Positions 22,680 to 31,982 of a stretch of DNA of 64,000 nt are shown here, one piece after another (the stretch's first letter is position 1; each line of letters starts with the position of its first letter). The DNA lies in the NCBI GenBank assembly GCA_964036045.1, contig OZ038402.1, positions 8,324,971 through 8,388,970 on the forward strand, in the 5' to 3' direction. A program made the position numbers and the translations under genes. Under the pieces are notes generated by a model. That model did not search any database. It saw only the letters and a program-made list of their open reading frames with translations, and had not been told where the DNA came from. This DNA is from Eutreptiella sp. 'Long Island Sound 2002' (Eukaryota; Euglenozoa; Euglenophyceae; Eutreptiales; Eutreptiaceae).

Positions 22680-25600
22680 ATGGTAAACTGGCAAGAAGCG
22701 GGCAGGACGTGGCCGCGGCCCCACCCCCATGCAGCGCGCCTGCTGCGTGGGTTGGTTTGGGACCAGCACTACCGCCACAGCCACCCCCAGTGCGAAGGCG
22801 GCATGCCCAGGAGCTTCGAGCTCCGCACGGACATCGCCCCCGACCGCCTGCAGGCCGTGGAGGACTGGCTGCGGGCGGAAGGGTTCGCCTTCCGCTTCCA
22901 GCAGAGGCGCTGGAGGACGTGGGCCCGCCCGGACAGGCCCGGCGAAGGGCTGCGCCCCGACGGGATTGAGGAGGACGAGGACCCCAACGCCTACCCGTCG
23001 GGCGCCTCGATCAATGTCTCCATGTGGGACATGATCGAGAAGAACTTCCCGGAACCGGGGAGCGAGCGCAGGCTGCAGGGCAGCAGCAGCGCGTCTCCGG
23101 GGAAGGAGAAGCGGTCCGCCGGGGACAGGAAGCGGGACCGGAGGTGGCGGGAGTACCAGGAGTCCCTGGCCGCCGAAGCCGCCCAGGGCGCCAAGGGCGG
23201 AACCCCAGCCCCCAGTCCCCAACGGGCCAATGGTGGTCATCACCCCGGCTCCACCACCCTTGGCGACTACATCAAAGTCGCCAGGCAGACCAAGGCCAAG
23301 CCCCGTCCGCTGCTCCTGAGGCCCCAGCAGGCCCCAGCAGGCCCCAGCAGCGACGTGGAGTCGGCCCACCGCGGGAGGATGCCGGCCGACCAGGCCAGCT
23401 CCAGCAGCAGCGTCGCTCCCAACAGGGACGTGGCGCGCGCCTGTGAGCGCGTCTGTGGGGTGCCCTGCAACCTTCGGGTTGTCCGGCTACGGGCCAGGCA
23501 GCACAGCGCTGCCGTGGAGGGCGCCGTCGGCATCGCCCAGGAGGAGGCTGCGGAGTGGGCGCATGGCATGGCCATCCACGCCCAGACCGTGGCGGCCATT
23601 GCGGCCGGACTCACGGCCGTAGCCGCACATGGGGCAGCGACTGCCCAGGTCAACGGTGAGTTGGCGGCAGCCGACGAGGAAGCCCGCCTGACGCAGGAGG
23701 CCATTGCCTGCAGGGAGGCCGAGGTGAGGGCGCTGGAAGAGGCGCTTGCCCAAGAGAGGGCAAAGAAGGAGGCGGAGGAAAGGGCCCACGCCGAAGCGAC
23801 GGCTAAGGCCCAGGCGGACGCCGCCAAGAAGGACGCCATCGAGGCCGCGCGACGGAAGGTCGCTGAGGAGAAGGCCAAGACGGAGGCGGAGCTGGCGGCG
23901 TTGGAGGCGCAGAAGGCGCGGCTGCAGCAGGCCCGGGAAGCCGAGGCGGCTCGTGCTCGGGAGGAAGCCGAAGTGCGGGCTGCCGCAGCCACCGCCGCCG
24001 CAATGGAGGAGGCAGAGGCCAAACTCCGCCGCGAGACTCCCCCGGGAGGATCACGAGTGGAGACCCTTCGAAAGCTTTTCGAAGGGGACGCCTCCTCCAG
24101 GATGACGCTGGATGAGGCGGACACGGGCAGCAGTGGGAGCAGTGGCCCCACCGCCCATCGACGGAGGAAGGGCAAGGGGAAGACCCCCGAGAGGCCGCGG
24201 AGGGCAGCGGGTGGACACCCCCACGACAGTGACCCCTTCTTCACCGCCAGTGATGGGGATGAACGAGGCCGCCGACATCGCCAAGTGGTGGCTTGGACGG
24301 GCGGAGGCGGCGGAGACGTCCCCATGGAACCGGAAGGTGAGGGCGAGGATCTCCCTCCTCCCTACCGGAGCTCGGAGTCTTCCGGGACCGAGACGCCCAG
24401 GTGTGGCGACATGGACGAGGAAGACGACATGGACTTCGGCATCACGAAGAAGCGCCCATCCTCGGACCCACCGAGGCGACCCGGCGGAGGCCCACCGGGA
24501 CCCCCTGGCGGAGGACCATCAGGACCCCCTGGAGGACGCCCACCAAGTGGACCCCCTGGAGGCGGACCACCGGGCGGGGGAGGACCCCCTGGACCGGGCG
24601 GACCCGGCGGAGGCCCTCCTGGAGGACCCCCTGGGGACCCCGACGACCCACCAGGGAACGGCGACCCGGATACCACCTGGCGGTGGATTGTCTACCTCCG
24701 CAGGAGAGTCCAGTTGCTCGAGCTGGAGGTAGACACGGGCAAGGGCGAGATGGCTCGCATCTCCAGGGTCGCCGCGCGCGCGCAGAAGGAGCTGGACATC
24801 GCCAGGGCCGAGACCAAGTCGCTGACCAACGTCGTCAGCGGCCTGCAGCAGAGGCTGGACGCGCTGGAAGCCCGTGGGAGCGTCGGCAGCGACCACCCAC
24901 CCCTGGAGTCTGGCTCGTCGGACGACGGCTGGGGACCCGGACCAGGTCCAGGCAGACCCCACGCCCCCGGCGGAGCCCCCAGGAGTCGCCCCAGCGCCAG
25001 TGCCCCCTCTCTCACCGCCCCCTCTCACCACAGCGCGGGCCGCCGCAACGAGCGCGTGCCGCCCGGCAGTGGCAGTGAGGATTGGCGTGATGAGTGGCTC
25101 AGCGCGGAGCACCGCAACCGCCGTGCTCCACCGCGGGCACCGGTACGCCCCCGACGCCCCGCACCAGCCCCGGAGCCAATCCCCATCGCTGGTGGACATT
25201 ATGGTGGACTCAGGGATGAGGTCCCCAGAGGAGACGTGGAATGGGATGTCGGTGAAGGTGAGGACCTGGATCTGGACCTGGAGGAGTTCGACATCAGCCC
25301 GCCGCGTGGTGTACGACGGGAGGCCGCTGAACGCAGCCGCCGGCGCCGGGATGAGGATGCGTACATGGAAGGAGTACGGCGTGAACTTCTAGGTTCAGCG
25401 TACATGGAGGAACCGCGGCGTAGCCACAGGGATTCCATGGAGGAGATGGACGTGGCGGCCGTGGGAGTCCGTGGGCGAGGCCGATGGGAACCTCGGTCGA
25501 CCTCGCGGCCGGCGTTCATGGTCTCTAAGGCCGCGGACGCCGCCGTGTGGGAAGACTTGAAGGACATCAAGCCCCCCATGTACGACGGCAACCCCCTCAA

Positions 25601-26999
25601 CCTCGACCGCTTCTTGGAGAAGCTGGACGATTGGGGGCTGACCGTCACTGAAGACCTGCCTCCCGCGGATGCGGAGAGATGCGTCTTCAGACGGTTCAGG
25701 TACCGCCTGCCGGAAGTGCTCGGCGAGCTATACTTCGTGGCGACCAAGGAGGGGAGAATCAAGACGCTCAAGGAAGCCAAGAAGTGGCTCAACGAGCAGG
25801 AGCGGGTGGACGCTCCGCAGGTGGCTGCCAAGCGCTGGAAGTCCATCAAGCTTGAGCATGATGGACGGGAGATCCGCCTACGGGACTGGCGTGACTTCCG
25901 AGGGAAATACACCCTCTTCCGCCGCAACGTGGAGGATTGGAACGAGGGTGACGAGCAGGCTCGCCTGCTCTCCATGCTGCCGGAGGCATGGATCAAGAGG
26001 GTCACCAAGGAGGAGTCCAAGCGGGCCAAGTCCAACCACACGGTCAAGATGATGCTCCCCAAAGAGTATCATACGAACGTGGTGGCTTGGGCGAAGAAGA
26101 ACGTGGCCCGGGATGTCAAACGGCACTCCCTGCGGAACGCTCTCCTCATCACCGTCTCGGGCGATCGCGAGAAGACCGCGATGTGGCGCCTTGACGAGTG
26201 TGAGTTGAGCGGCCAGACCATCCGTCTGCAGTCCATCCCGGCGCGGATGAGCTGCGACGAGATCCTGGAGTGGGTTGGCGAGGAAGTACTCAAGGAGTAC
26301 CGAAACCTCCACCACACCCGCGGGTTGAGGCCCGGCGACCGCGACGTCAACTACGTTGGCGAGGGACCTGGCGGGGAATCTGCCATGGACCCAGCGGGAG
26401 CCGGCGGCGATGAGACTCTCGTCGACGATGACGACGACGATGAGCCCGCCGAAGTGGCCGTGTGTGCCTTCGTGGCCAGGAACCTGAGCGCAGGGAGCAA
26501 GCCGGGAAACTGGAAGCCCCTGCAGCAGGGTTGGAGGAAGCAGGAGAAGAGGGACCCTCGCCGCATTGGCGACCCTCCGCTGTCCTTTGGGGAGTTCATA
26601 CGAGCTCACCCTCAGGGCTGTTTCGTGTGTTATGGGAGGAAGCGAGGCTTCAACCATGACCACCGAACATGCCCCGTCCACAAGGCCGACACGGAGGCTT
26701 ACAAGAAGGCGCACGGGTCGAAGAAGCGTGCGCCCGCGGGTATCCGGGAAGCCAAGGTGGAGGTGGACAGGGACGAGCTCTCCAAGCTGGTGTCACAGGG
26801 GACCGAGTTGGCCAAGGAGATCCAGGAGATCAAGCGGAACTGGGTCCCCAGGTCGGACAACAAGAACAAGGAGAACAACCAGAACAACCAGAACAAGGAC
26901 AAGGACAAGAAGCCTACTCGCAGCGAAAGAAGGAAGAAGGGCATCAACGAGGTTGATGCGGAGGAGAACACCCCTTCCTCCACAACCGACGCCCCCTAG
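22680..26999 (+). CDS. gag: Gag polyprotein of element 1 (1,439 aa)
   Basis: It starts at ATG 22680 and ends at TAG 26997-26999. It is much longer than typical Ty3 Gag. Residues about 333-455 form an Ala/Glu-rich coiled coil. Residues about 598-660 are a Pro/Gly collagen-like linker. A second coiled coil spans about 670-730. A capsid-type region runs about 960-1170, opening with the familiar P-x-YDGNPLNLDRFLEKLDDW pattern of retrotransposon Gag. Residues 1314-1331 hold an extended zinc-knuckle-like motif, C-x2-C-x8-H-x4-C. The C-terminus is Lys/Asn-rich, as expected for RNA binding. It would assemble cytoplasmic particles that package the element RNA. The element 2 copy aligns over its whole length but carries lesions. 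Confidence 0.93.
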   Translation: MVNWQEAGRTWPRPHPHAARLLRGLVWDQHYRHSHPQCEGGMPRSFELRTDIAPDRLQAVEDWLRAEGFAFRFQQRRWRTWARPDRPGEGLRPDGIEEDEDPNAYPSGASINVSMWDMIEKNFPEPGSERRLQGSSSASPGKEKRSAGDRKRDRRWREYQESLAAEAAQGAKGGTPAPSPQRANGGHHPGSTTLGDYIKVARQTKAKPRPLLLRPQQAPAGPSSDVESAHRGRMPADQASSSSSVAPNRDVARACERVCGVPCNLRVVRLRARQHSAAVEGAVGIAQEEAAEWAHGMAIHAQTVAAIAAGLTAVAAHGAATAQVNGELAAADEEARLTQEAIACREAEVRALEEALAQERAKKEAEERAHAEATAKAQADAAKKDAIEAARRKVAEEKAKTEAELAALEAQKARLQQAREAEAARAREEAEVRAAAATAAAMEEAEAKLRRETPPGGSRVETLRKLFEGDASSRMTLDEADTGSSGSSGPTAHRRRKGKGKTPERPRRAAGGHPHDSDPFFTASDGDERGRRHRQVVAWTGGGGGDVPMEPEGEGEDLPPPYRSSESSGTETPRCGDMDEEDDMDFGITKKRPSSDPPRRPGGGPPGPPGGGPSGPPGGRPPSGPPGGGPPGGGGPPGPGGPGGGPPGGPPGDPDDPPGNGDPDTTWRWIVYLRRRVQLLELEVDTGKGEMARISRVAARAQKELDIARAETKSLTNVVSGLQQRLDALEARGSVGSDHPPLESGSSDDGWGPGPGPGRPHAPGGAPRSRPSASAPSLTAPSHHSAGRRNERVPPGSGSEDWRDEWLSAEHRNRRAPPRAPVRPRRPAPAPEPIPIAGGHYGGLRDEVPRGDVEWDVGEGEDLDLDLEEFDISPPRGVRREAAERSRRRRDEDAYMEGVRRELLGSAYMEEPRRSHRDSMEEMDVAAVGVRGRGRWEPRSTSRPAFMVSKAADAAVWEDLKDIKPPMYDGNPLNLDRFLEKLDDWGLTVTEDLPPADAERCVFRRFRYRLPEVLGELYFVATKEGRIKTLKEAKKWLNEQERVDAPQVAAKRWKSIKLEHDGREIRLRDWRDFRGKYTLFRRNVEDWNEGDEQARLLSMLPEAWIKRVTKEESKRAKSNHTVKMMLPKEYHTNVVAWAKKNVARDVKRHSLRNALLITVSGDREKTAMWRLDECELSGQTIRLQSIPARMSCDEILEWVGEEVLKEYRNLHHTRGLRPGDRDVNYVGEGPGGESAMDPAGAGGDETLVDDDDDDEPAEVAVCAFVARNLSAGSKPGNWKPLQQGWRKQEKRDPRRIGDPPLSFGEFIRAHPQGCFVCYGRKRGFNHDHRTCPVHKADTEAYKKAHGSKKRAPAGIREAKVEVDRDELSKLVSQGTELAKEIQEIKRNWVPRSDNKNKENNQNNQNKDKDKKPTRSERRKKGINEVDAEENTPSSTTDAP

Positions 27000-27050
27000 C
27001 GGAGCCCCTGCAGCCAAGGGCCCCAGCTAGGGCGGTCGCAGGATGGTGAC
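26997..27050 (+). promoter_or_regulatory. Gag-pol junction: in-frame UAG-CGG readthrough candidate
   Basis: Gag ends in UAG and the next codon is CGG. The frame then stays open through 27000-27050 into pol, with no frameshift needed. Stop codons followed by CGG are a known leaky context in several RNA viruses. The same UAG-CGG and downstream bases are preserved in element 2 at 51238-51243, although that copy is damaged elsewhere. A downstream RNA structure was not assessed. Confidence 0.7.
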
Positions 27051-30000
27051 GTGGGAAGCGCCGAACCATCCCAGTCGGGAGTCGATAAGCACAAGGGGAC
27101 TGCCGCGGGCGGAAGGCCCGGTCCGGCACCCAGTCGCGGAGGCGGGCTGAGGGCAAGTGAAGGCACGAACCCTTGCACCCGTCCGTCCTTCGCGACCAAG
27201 AATGTGTTTGATGTACTACAGGATCTTTCGGAGAGTATCGGAGGATCACCCGGACCGCAGCTGGATGCTGCAGATGGGCAGCCTGAGCCCATTGTCCACG
27301 ACCTGCACCAGTGGCTTGTTGAGCTTCTGGAACGGCCGGAGATCCTGAGTTTGCACGCCGTGCGCCGTGTCGGTCGCGAGCGGCAGTTGCATCTTAAGGT
27401 CCGTGCCCTATGCGGGGAAGTGGAAAAGGTTTTCGACGTGTTGGTCGACACGGGAGCTCAAGTCAGCTTGGTCAAGGCTGGCCTACTTCCGCCAGAGTGT
27501 CTGACCGACAGTCCGAAACCTGTCAGGCTGAAGGTGGCGAACGGCCAGTACATGGTGGGAGGCACGAAGGAAGCGGCCATCGGGCTGCAGTTCGTGAACC
27601 ATCGTGAGCTGAGTCGCCCAGACCTCGGCAAGGAAATCCTCCTGCACGGTCGCTTCTACGAGGCCGAGATGGACTGGGACATGATCGTTGGGTACGACTT
27701 CATGATGGAGACGGACTCCGGCGTTCTCCCGGCCCAGGCCTCCATGACCCTGTACCAGGACGACCAGCTCTCGTGGCTTTCGTCACCTGAGCACCATGTG
27801 GAATGCCAATGGATCCACCCCGAACGCAATCAGCTCGAAGTGGCCGCGCTGGACACTGAGCCAACTGGTCCTGCAAACCAGGAGTACGGCGTAAGGTCGG
27901 AAGTGGCGAGCCGAGTTGTCGCGGACTTGGGAGCTTCGGATCTGGCCCTGGATGCGTTCTCTTCAGGAACCTCCGCCCATCTGCGGGTGTGTGAGAAGTA
28001 CTGGAGCGCACAGGACTCCGCGTGGAAGAAGCACTGGGGTCCGCATCAGGGATTGATGTGGATCCATTGCCCCCGTTGGGACATTCCAAGAGCGATAGCG
28101 AAGATTCGCAAAGACCGCTCCAAGGCAGTGCTGGTTGTTCCTATGGGATGCACCGAGGAGGAAAGTACCCGACATTGGGTAGCCTCATTGACCAACATGA
28201 CCTTAAACAAGGTCGTCCTACCGGCTGGAGAGAGTGTCTATCAGGACGCTAAGGGACAGCCCATGCCACCCCAGAGATGGCCAACAGAATTCCACTATGT
28301 GGATGGGGGCCTTGATCAGGCCAACGCCACGGACTTCGTGTGTGTCAACCGCATCATAGCAGAGCCCTGGCGGCAATGCTTTGCGGTTCCCCCTGTGGAC
28401 ATCGAAGAATCGGATTCCGAAGACCCCCTCACTGAAGAGGAGTGGGATCTGGTTCAGGGGTATATGGATCAGCCCTTTCACGACTGGGGAAACCAGCGTG
28501 AGGGCAAAGGCCAGGACAAAGCCTGGTGGGAAGTGGACTCAATCGTCTCCGGTTCTTTTGACGGGGATACCTTCGTACAGAGGGTGCTGGATCACATGTC
28601 CAGCCAAGACGAGCCGCCTGGCGGTAACCCACCCACCTACGGCGATCTGTTCCGAGGCCAGACCAGAGATGGCCCTTTGGGCCACCTGGGAAGACCACCT
28701 GAGCCGAAACCGAGCGGGGTCGCTACCCCTCAAGTAAGCTCCGTGGTTCAAGTGCCCGGAAAAGCCAAGGCGGAGTCCGATGACTGCCCCAAGATCCAGG
28801 CATTGAGGGCCAGGCTGAAGCAGAAGTATGGTGATACCTTCTTCAGCGGAAAGCCTGTGTTTCCCCCACCGGTGCGTGGACCGTATGGCGAGGCCAAAAT
28901 ACGACTGAAGCAGGACCCCCGTGTGTACCGGCACCGGGAGTTTGCCCTGAGGGGCGAGAGGAAAGAGGCCATGGAGAAGATCCTCCGTGACTTCATCCAG
29001 AGAGGCTGGCTTGAGCCGTGCCACTCCGAGTGGGCCTCTCCGTGCTTCGTCGTCCCCAAGAAGGTTGCCGGTGAGTGGCGGCTCGTGGTCGACTACCGCG
29101 GCCTGAACGCCCAAACGCAGCACGACAGCTATACGCTGCCCCTCATTGAGGACATGCTGCAAAAGCAACACCGGCGGAGGATCTTCACGGTGATTGACCT
29201 GAAACATGGTTATCATCAGATGCCTCTCGCCGAGGAGTCCCGTGCCTGCACAGCCATGAGCACCCCACTTGGACCTCTCCAGTGGAAGGTGATGCCCATG
29301 GGCGTTACCAACGGCAATGCGGCTTTTCAGCGGATGCTGGAGAACCTGCTTGAGCCGGTGCGCGACTGTGCGGACCCCTTCATGGACGACGTGATCATCG
29401 CGTCCGGGGACCCCAGTATGAGCTACGAGGAGCTCCTGGAGGCACACGAGAGGGACGTCACTCGAGTGCTGGACCTTCTGGTTCGGCACAAACTCACGGG
29501 CAGCAGTGACAAGCCCACCATTGGGGTAAGCGAGGTGGTCTTCGCTGGCCACGTGGTCGGGAACGGGCAGCGAAAGCCCATACCTGGCAAGGTGGCTGCG
29601 ATTGAGCACTGGGAAAAGCCCAAAACGGTCTCTGAGCTACGGGCGTATCTGGGGTTCTGCAACTACTACTCGGGGTATATCAAAATGTATGCCGAGTATG
29701 CAGCCCCCATGACGACCATGCTCAAGGGCAACCGAGAGGAGACCAAGAAGGGGTCCAAGAAGGCTCTGGTCTGGACAGCTGAGTCCGACCGTGCCTTTGA
29801 GGGGATGAAGCAGGCGCTGCTATCCGCAGTGGGTCTGCACCTCGTGGATCCCGACCGAGGGTTCGTCCTGCGCACCGACGCTTCCGACCACGCCATTGGC
29901 GCTGTGTTGGAGCAAGTGCTTGACGACGGGAGGCACGTGCCCGTGGCCTTCTGGAGCCGAGTCCTGGCGGAAGGCCAGAGACGGACGTGGACGCCCCGTG

Positions 30001-31982
30001 AAAAGGAGGCGTATGCCATCGTCATGGCTCTCAGGAAATGGGCTGGGTACATAGCCCTCCATCCCGTCACCGTCTGCACCGACCATCAGAGTCTGCAGTC
30101 GTGGCACAAGGAGCACGTGGACACCCCCTCAGGTCCCGCCTCCCGACGGGCAAGATGGCACGAGACCTTGGCCAAGTTCGACCTTACGGTTGTTTATATT
30201 CCTGGAAAGGATAACACCGTGGCGGACTGTCTCAGCAGGTGGGCCTATCCCGCCAGCAAGGGCATGCAGGATATCTCTGCCCATGGCGATGAGGCTGAGA
30301 CCGCTGAAGCCAAGAGGATCATCGAAATGGAGCGCCTGATGGAGGAGGAGGGTGTGAAATGCTTCGTCGTCATGGCTGCAGATGCCCCCCTCGCGTCGAG
30401 GGTGAGCAGAGCGGTCAGAGTACTCGCCCCTGATGGAGCTGAGTCCGACAAGCACCTCTTCCCGGAGTCTTGCCTCCAGGACGACTGGACCGACGATTAC
30501 GCCAAGTCTGAGGCCTTTGCGGCCGAGTATAGGGCTGTGACCGACCCTGACGACGGGCAGAAGTGGCCAAAGGGGCTGACTGAGGAAGATGGCAAGCTCT
30601 ACCGGAATGGTAAGCTGCTAGTACCAGAGTCCCGGGTGCTCGAGCTGTGTGGAGCTTGGCACCACCACATGCTGCACCCAGGGGTCAAGAAGCAAGCTCT
30701 TGACATGCAGCGTCGGTTCAAGATCGACCATATCGTTCTCTACACCGCCATCAAGAAGGTCAGGAAGGGTTGCTCGGTCTGTCAGGCCTGCAATCCCGAT
30801 AACCGGAACGTCAAGGGGGAACCCCAATGGACCCCGGTTCCTGACCAGCCCATGGAGAGCGTGGCCATGGACGTCTTCTCCATGCCCGAAGTGCGCATTG
30901 GCAAGGAGACCTTTGACTGTGTGGTTCTCTGTGTGGACCGCCACAGCGGCTACGTTGTAGCCGTTCCGGCACGCAAAAAGGGGTTGCTTGCCAAGGAAGT
31001 GTCAGTCATGATGATTCGTCATTGGCTGACCGTCTTTGACATCCCCCGCACCATTTGCAGTGACCGAGGGCCCCAGTTTACTGGTGGCTGGTTCAAGGCT
31101 ATGTGTTCCCTCATGGGAATACGTCATGCCAAGAGCGTCGCCTATCTCAGCCGGTCCAACGGCCGTGCTGAAGTGGCTGGACGGCAGCTGTTCGAGAAGC
31201 TGCGCAAGATCCACATCACCAATCCACGTCGGAACTGGTTTGAGGAGATGTGGCCTGCTCTGAAGGCCCATCATGACACCCCCACTCCGGGCGGTTTGTC
31301 CCCTCACCAGATTCTGTTCGGCAGGGACCCCCTGGGTAGGGGACTTCCCTTGTCTGGTGATGGCATGGCTATGGATGCCAAGGAATTTATCGCGCGGCAA
31401 GAGCAAACGGCGCGGGACATCCGCCAGCAGCTTGAGAAGGAGCATGCTGAGCGTCAGAAGTCCGCCCCAAGCTCGACAGCGCAGAAGTTCAGGGTGGGAG
31501 ACCCGGTGTGGGTGATCAGACCCCGCCCTATGGGCACCCACCGCACCAAGACCTGGTTCACACCCGGCGAGGTGGTCCGCAGGATTGGTGAGGACACCTA
31601 CCGCATCAAGGTGGGTCACGGACAGTTCCGGGAGCGCCACGAGAGTCAACTCCGTGTGCGGGAACCCGACCTCCGTGGCCAGCATGTGTCCCTGAGCTAT
31701 GCCGCACATGAGGCCGATTCGGACGACGACTATGCTGAGCAGGACGACTATACAGTCGAGAAGATCCTTGCTCAGCGTCCGAAAGCCTCGGCACCCGGAG
31801 GTCTGGAGTTCAAGGTTCGTTGGCGAGGCTATGGGCCGTCGCACGACACCTGGGAACCCGTCTCCTCGTTCGTGCCGCGGGTCAATACTCCCTTCATGGA
31901 GTACATCCGCAGGCACAAGACCAAGATCCATGTCTCGGACTTGGCAGCACTCACCCGGGCGATTGCAGCCAGGGGTGCCTGA
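27000..31982 (+). CDS. pol: Pol polyprotein of element 1: PR - DIRS-MT-like domain - RT - RNase H - integrase - chromodomain
   Basis: This frame is reached from gag by UAG readthrough; residue numbers here count from the GTG at 27051 (1,643 codons). The aspartic protease has DTGA at 133-136. Residues about 288-422 form a domain with LDAFSSG, YWSA, HCPRWDIPRAI and VLVVPMG motifs. Reverse transcriptase follows, with RLVVDYRGLN and the catalytic FMDD at 777-780. RNase H has its first Asp in RTDAS (943). Integrase has an H2-C2 zinc region (about 1201-1250) and catalytic D1274, D1338 and E1374 (D,D35E spacing). The C-terminus holds a chromodomain at about 1566-1617 with VEKIL, FKVRWRGYG and DTWEP. 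It ends in TGA. All catalytic residues are present. The chromodomain probably directs integration to marked chromatin. Confidence 0.95.
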   Translation, partial: RSPCSQGPQLGRSQDGDVGSAEPSQSGVDKHKGTAAGGRPGPAPSRGGGLRASEGTNPCTRPSFATKNVFDVLQDLSESIGGSPGPQLDAADGQPEPIVHDLHQWLVELLERPEILSLHAVRRVGRERQLHLKVRALCGEVEKVFDVLVDTGAQVSLVKAGLLPPECLTDSPKPVRLKVANGQYMVGGTKEAAIGLQFVNHRELSRPDLGKEILLHGRFYEAEMDWDMIVGYDFMMETDSGVLPAQASMTLYQDDQLSWLSSPEHHVECQWIHPERNQLEVAALDTEPTGPANQEYGVRSEVASRVVADLGASDLALDAFSSGTSAHLRVCEKYWSAQDSAWKKHWGPHQGLMWIHCPRWDIPRAIAKIRKDRSKAVLVVPMGCTEEESTRHWVASLTNMTLNKVVLPAGESVYQDAKGQPMPPQRWPTEFHYVDGGLDQANATDFVCVNRIIAEPWRQCFAVPPVDIEESDSEDPLTEEEWDLVQGYMDQPFHDWGNQREGKGQDKAWWEVDSIVSGSFDGDTFVQRVLDHMSSQDEPPGGNPPTYGDLFRGQTRDGPLGHLGRPPEPKPSGVATPQVSSVVQVPGKAKAESDDCPKIQALRARLKQKYGDTFFSGKPVFPPPVRGPYGEAKIRLKQDPRVYRHREFALRGERKEAMEKILRDFIQRGWLEPCHSEWASPCFVVPKKVAGEWRLVVDYRGLNAQTQHDSYTLPLIEDMLQKQHRRRIFTVIDLKHGYHQMPLAEESRACTAMSTPLGPLQWKVMPMGVTNGNAAFQRMLENLLEPVRDCADPFMDDVIIASGDPSMSYEELLEAHERDVTRVLDLLVRHKLTGSSDKPTIGVSEVVFAGHVVGNGQRKPIPGKVAAIEHWEKPKTVSELRAYLGFCNYYSGYIKMYAEYAAPMTTMLKGNREETKKGSKKALVWTAESDRAFEGMKQALLSAVGLHLVDPDRGFVLRTDASDHAIGAVLEQVLDDGRHVPVAFWSRVLAEGQRRTWTPREKEAYAIVMALRKWAGYIALHPVTVCTDHQSLQSWHKEHVDTPSGPASRRARWHETLAKFDLTVVYIPGKDNTVADCLSRWAYPASKGMQDISAHGDEAETAEAKRIIEMERLMEEEGVKCFVVMAADAPLASRVSRAVRVLAPDGAESDKHLFPESCLQDDWTDDYAKSEAFAAEYRAVTDPDDGQKWPKGLTEEDGKLYRNGKLLVPESRVLELCGAWHHHMLHPGVKKQALDMQRRFKIDHIVLYTAIKKVRKGCSVCQACNPDNRNVKGEPQWTPVPDQPMESVAMDVFSMPEVRIGKETFDCVVLCVDRHSGYVVAVPARKKGLLAKEVSVMMIRHWLTVFDIPRTICSDRGPQFTGGWFKAMCSLMGIRHAKSVAYLSRSNGRAEVAGRQLFEKLRKIHITNPRRNWFEEMWPALKAHHDTPTPGGLSPHQILFGRDPLGRGLPLSGDGMAMDAKEFIARQEQTARDIRQQLEKEHAERQKSAPSSTAQKFRVGDPVWVIRPRPMGTHRTKTWFTPGEVVRRIGEDTYRIKVGHGQFRERHESQLRVREPDLRGQHVSLSYAAHEADSDDDYAEQDDYTVEKILAQRPKASAPGGLEFKVRWRGYGPSHDTWEPVSSFVPRVNTPFMEYIRRHKTKIHVSDLAALTRAIAARGA

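Noticed and set aside
23267-24325. Minus-strand Ala/Ser-rich 352-codon frame inside gag
   Set aside because: GC-rich shadow of the coiled-coil coding strand; low-complexity composition.
28539-29609. Minus-strand 356-codon frame inside element 1 pol
   Set aside because: Shadow of the RT region with no family signature.
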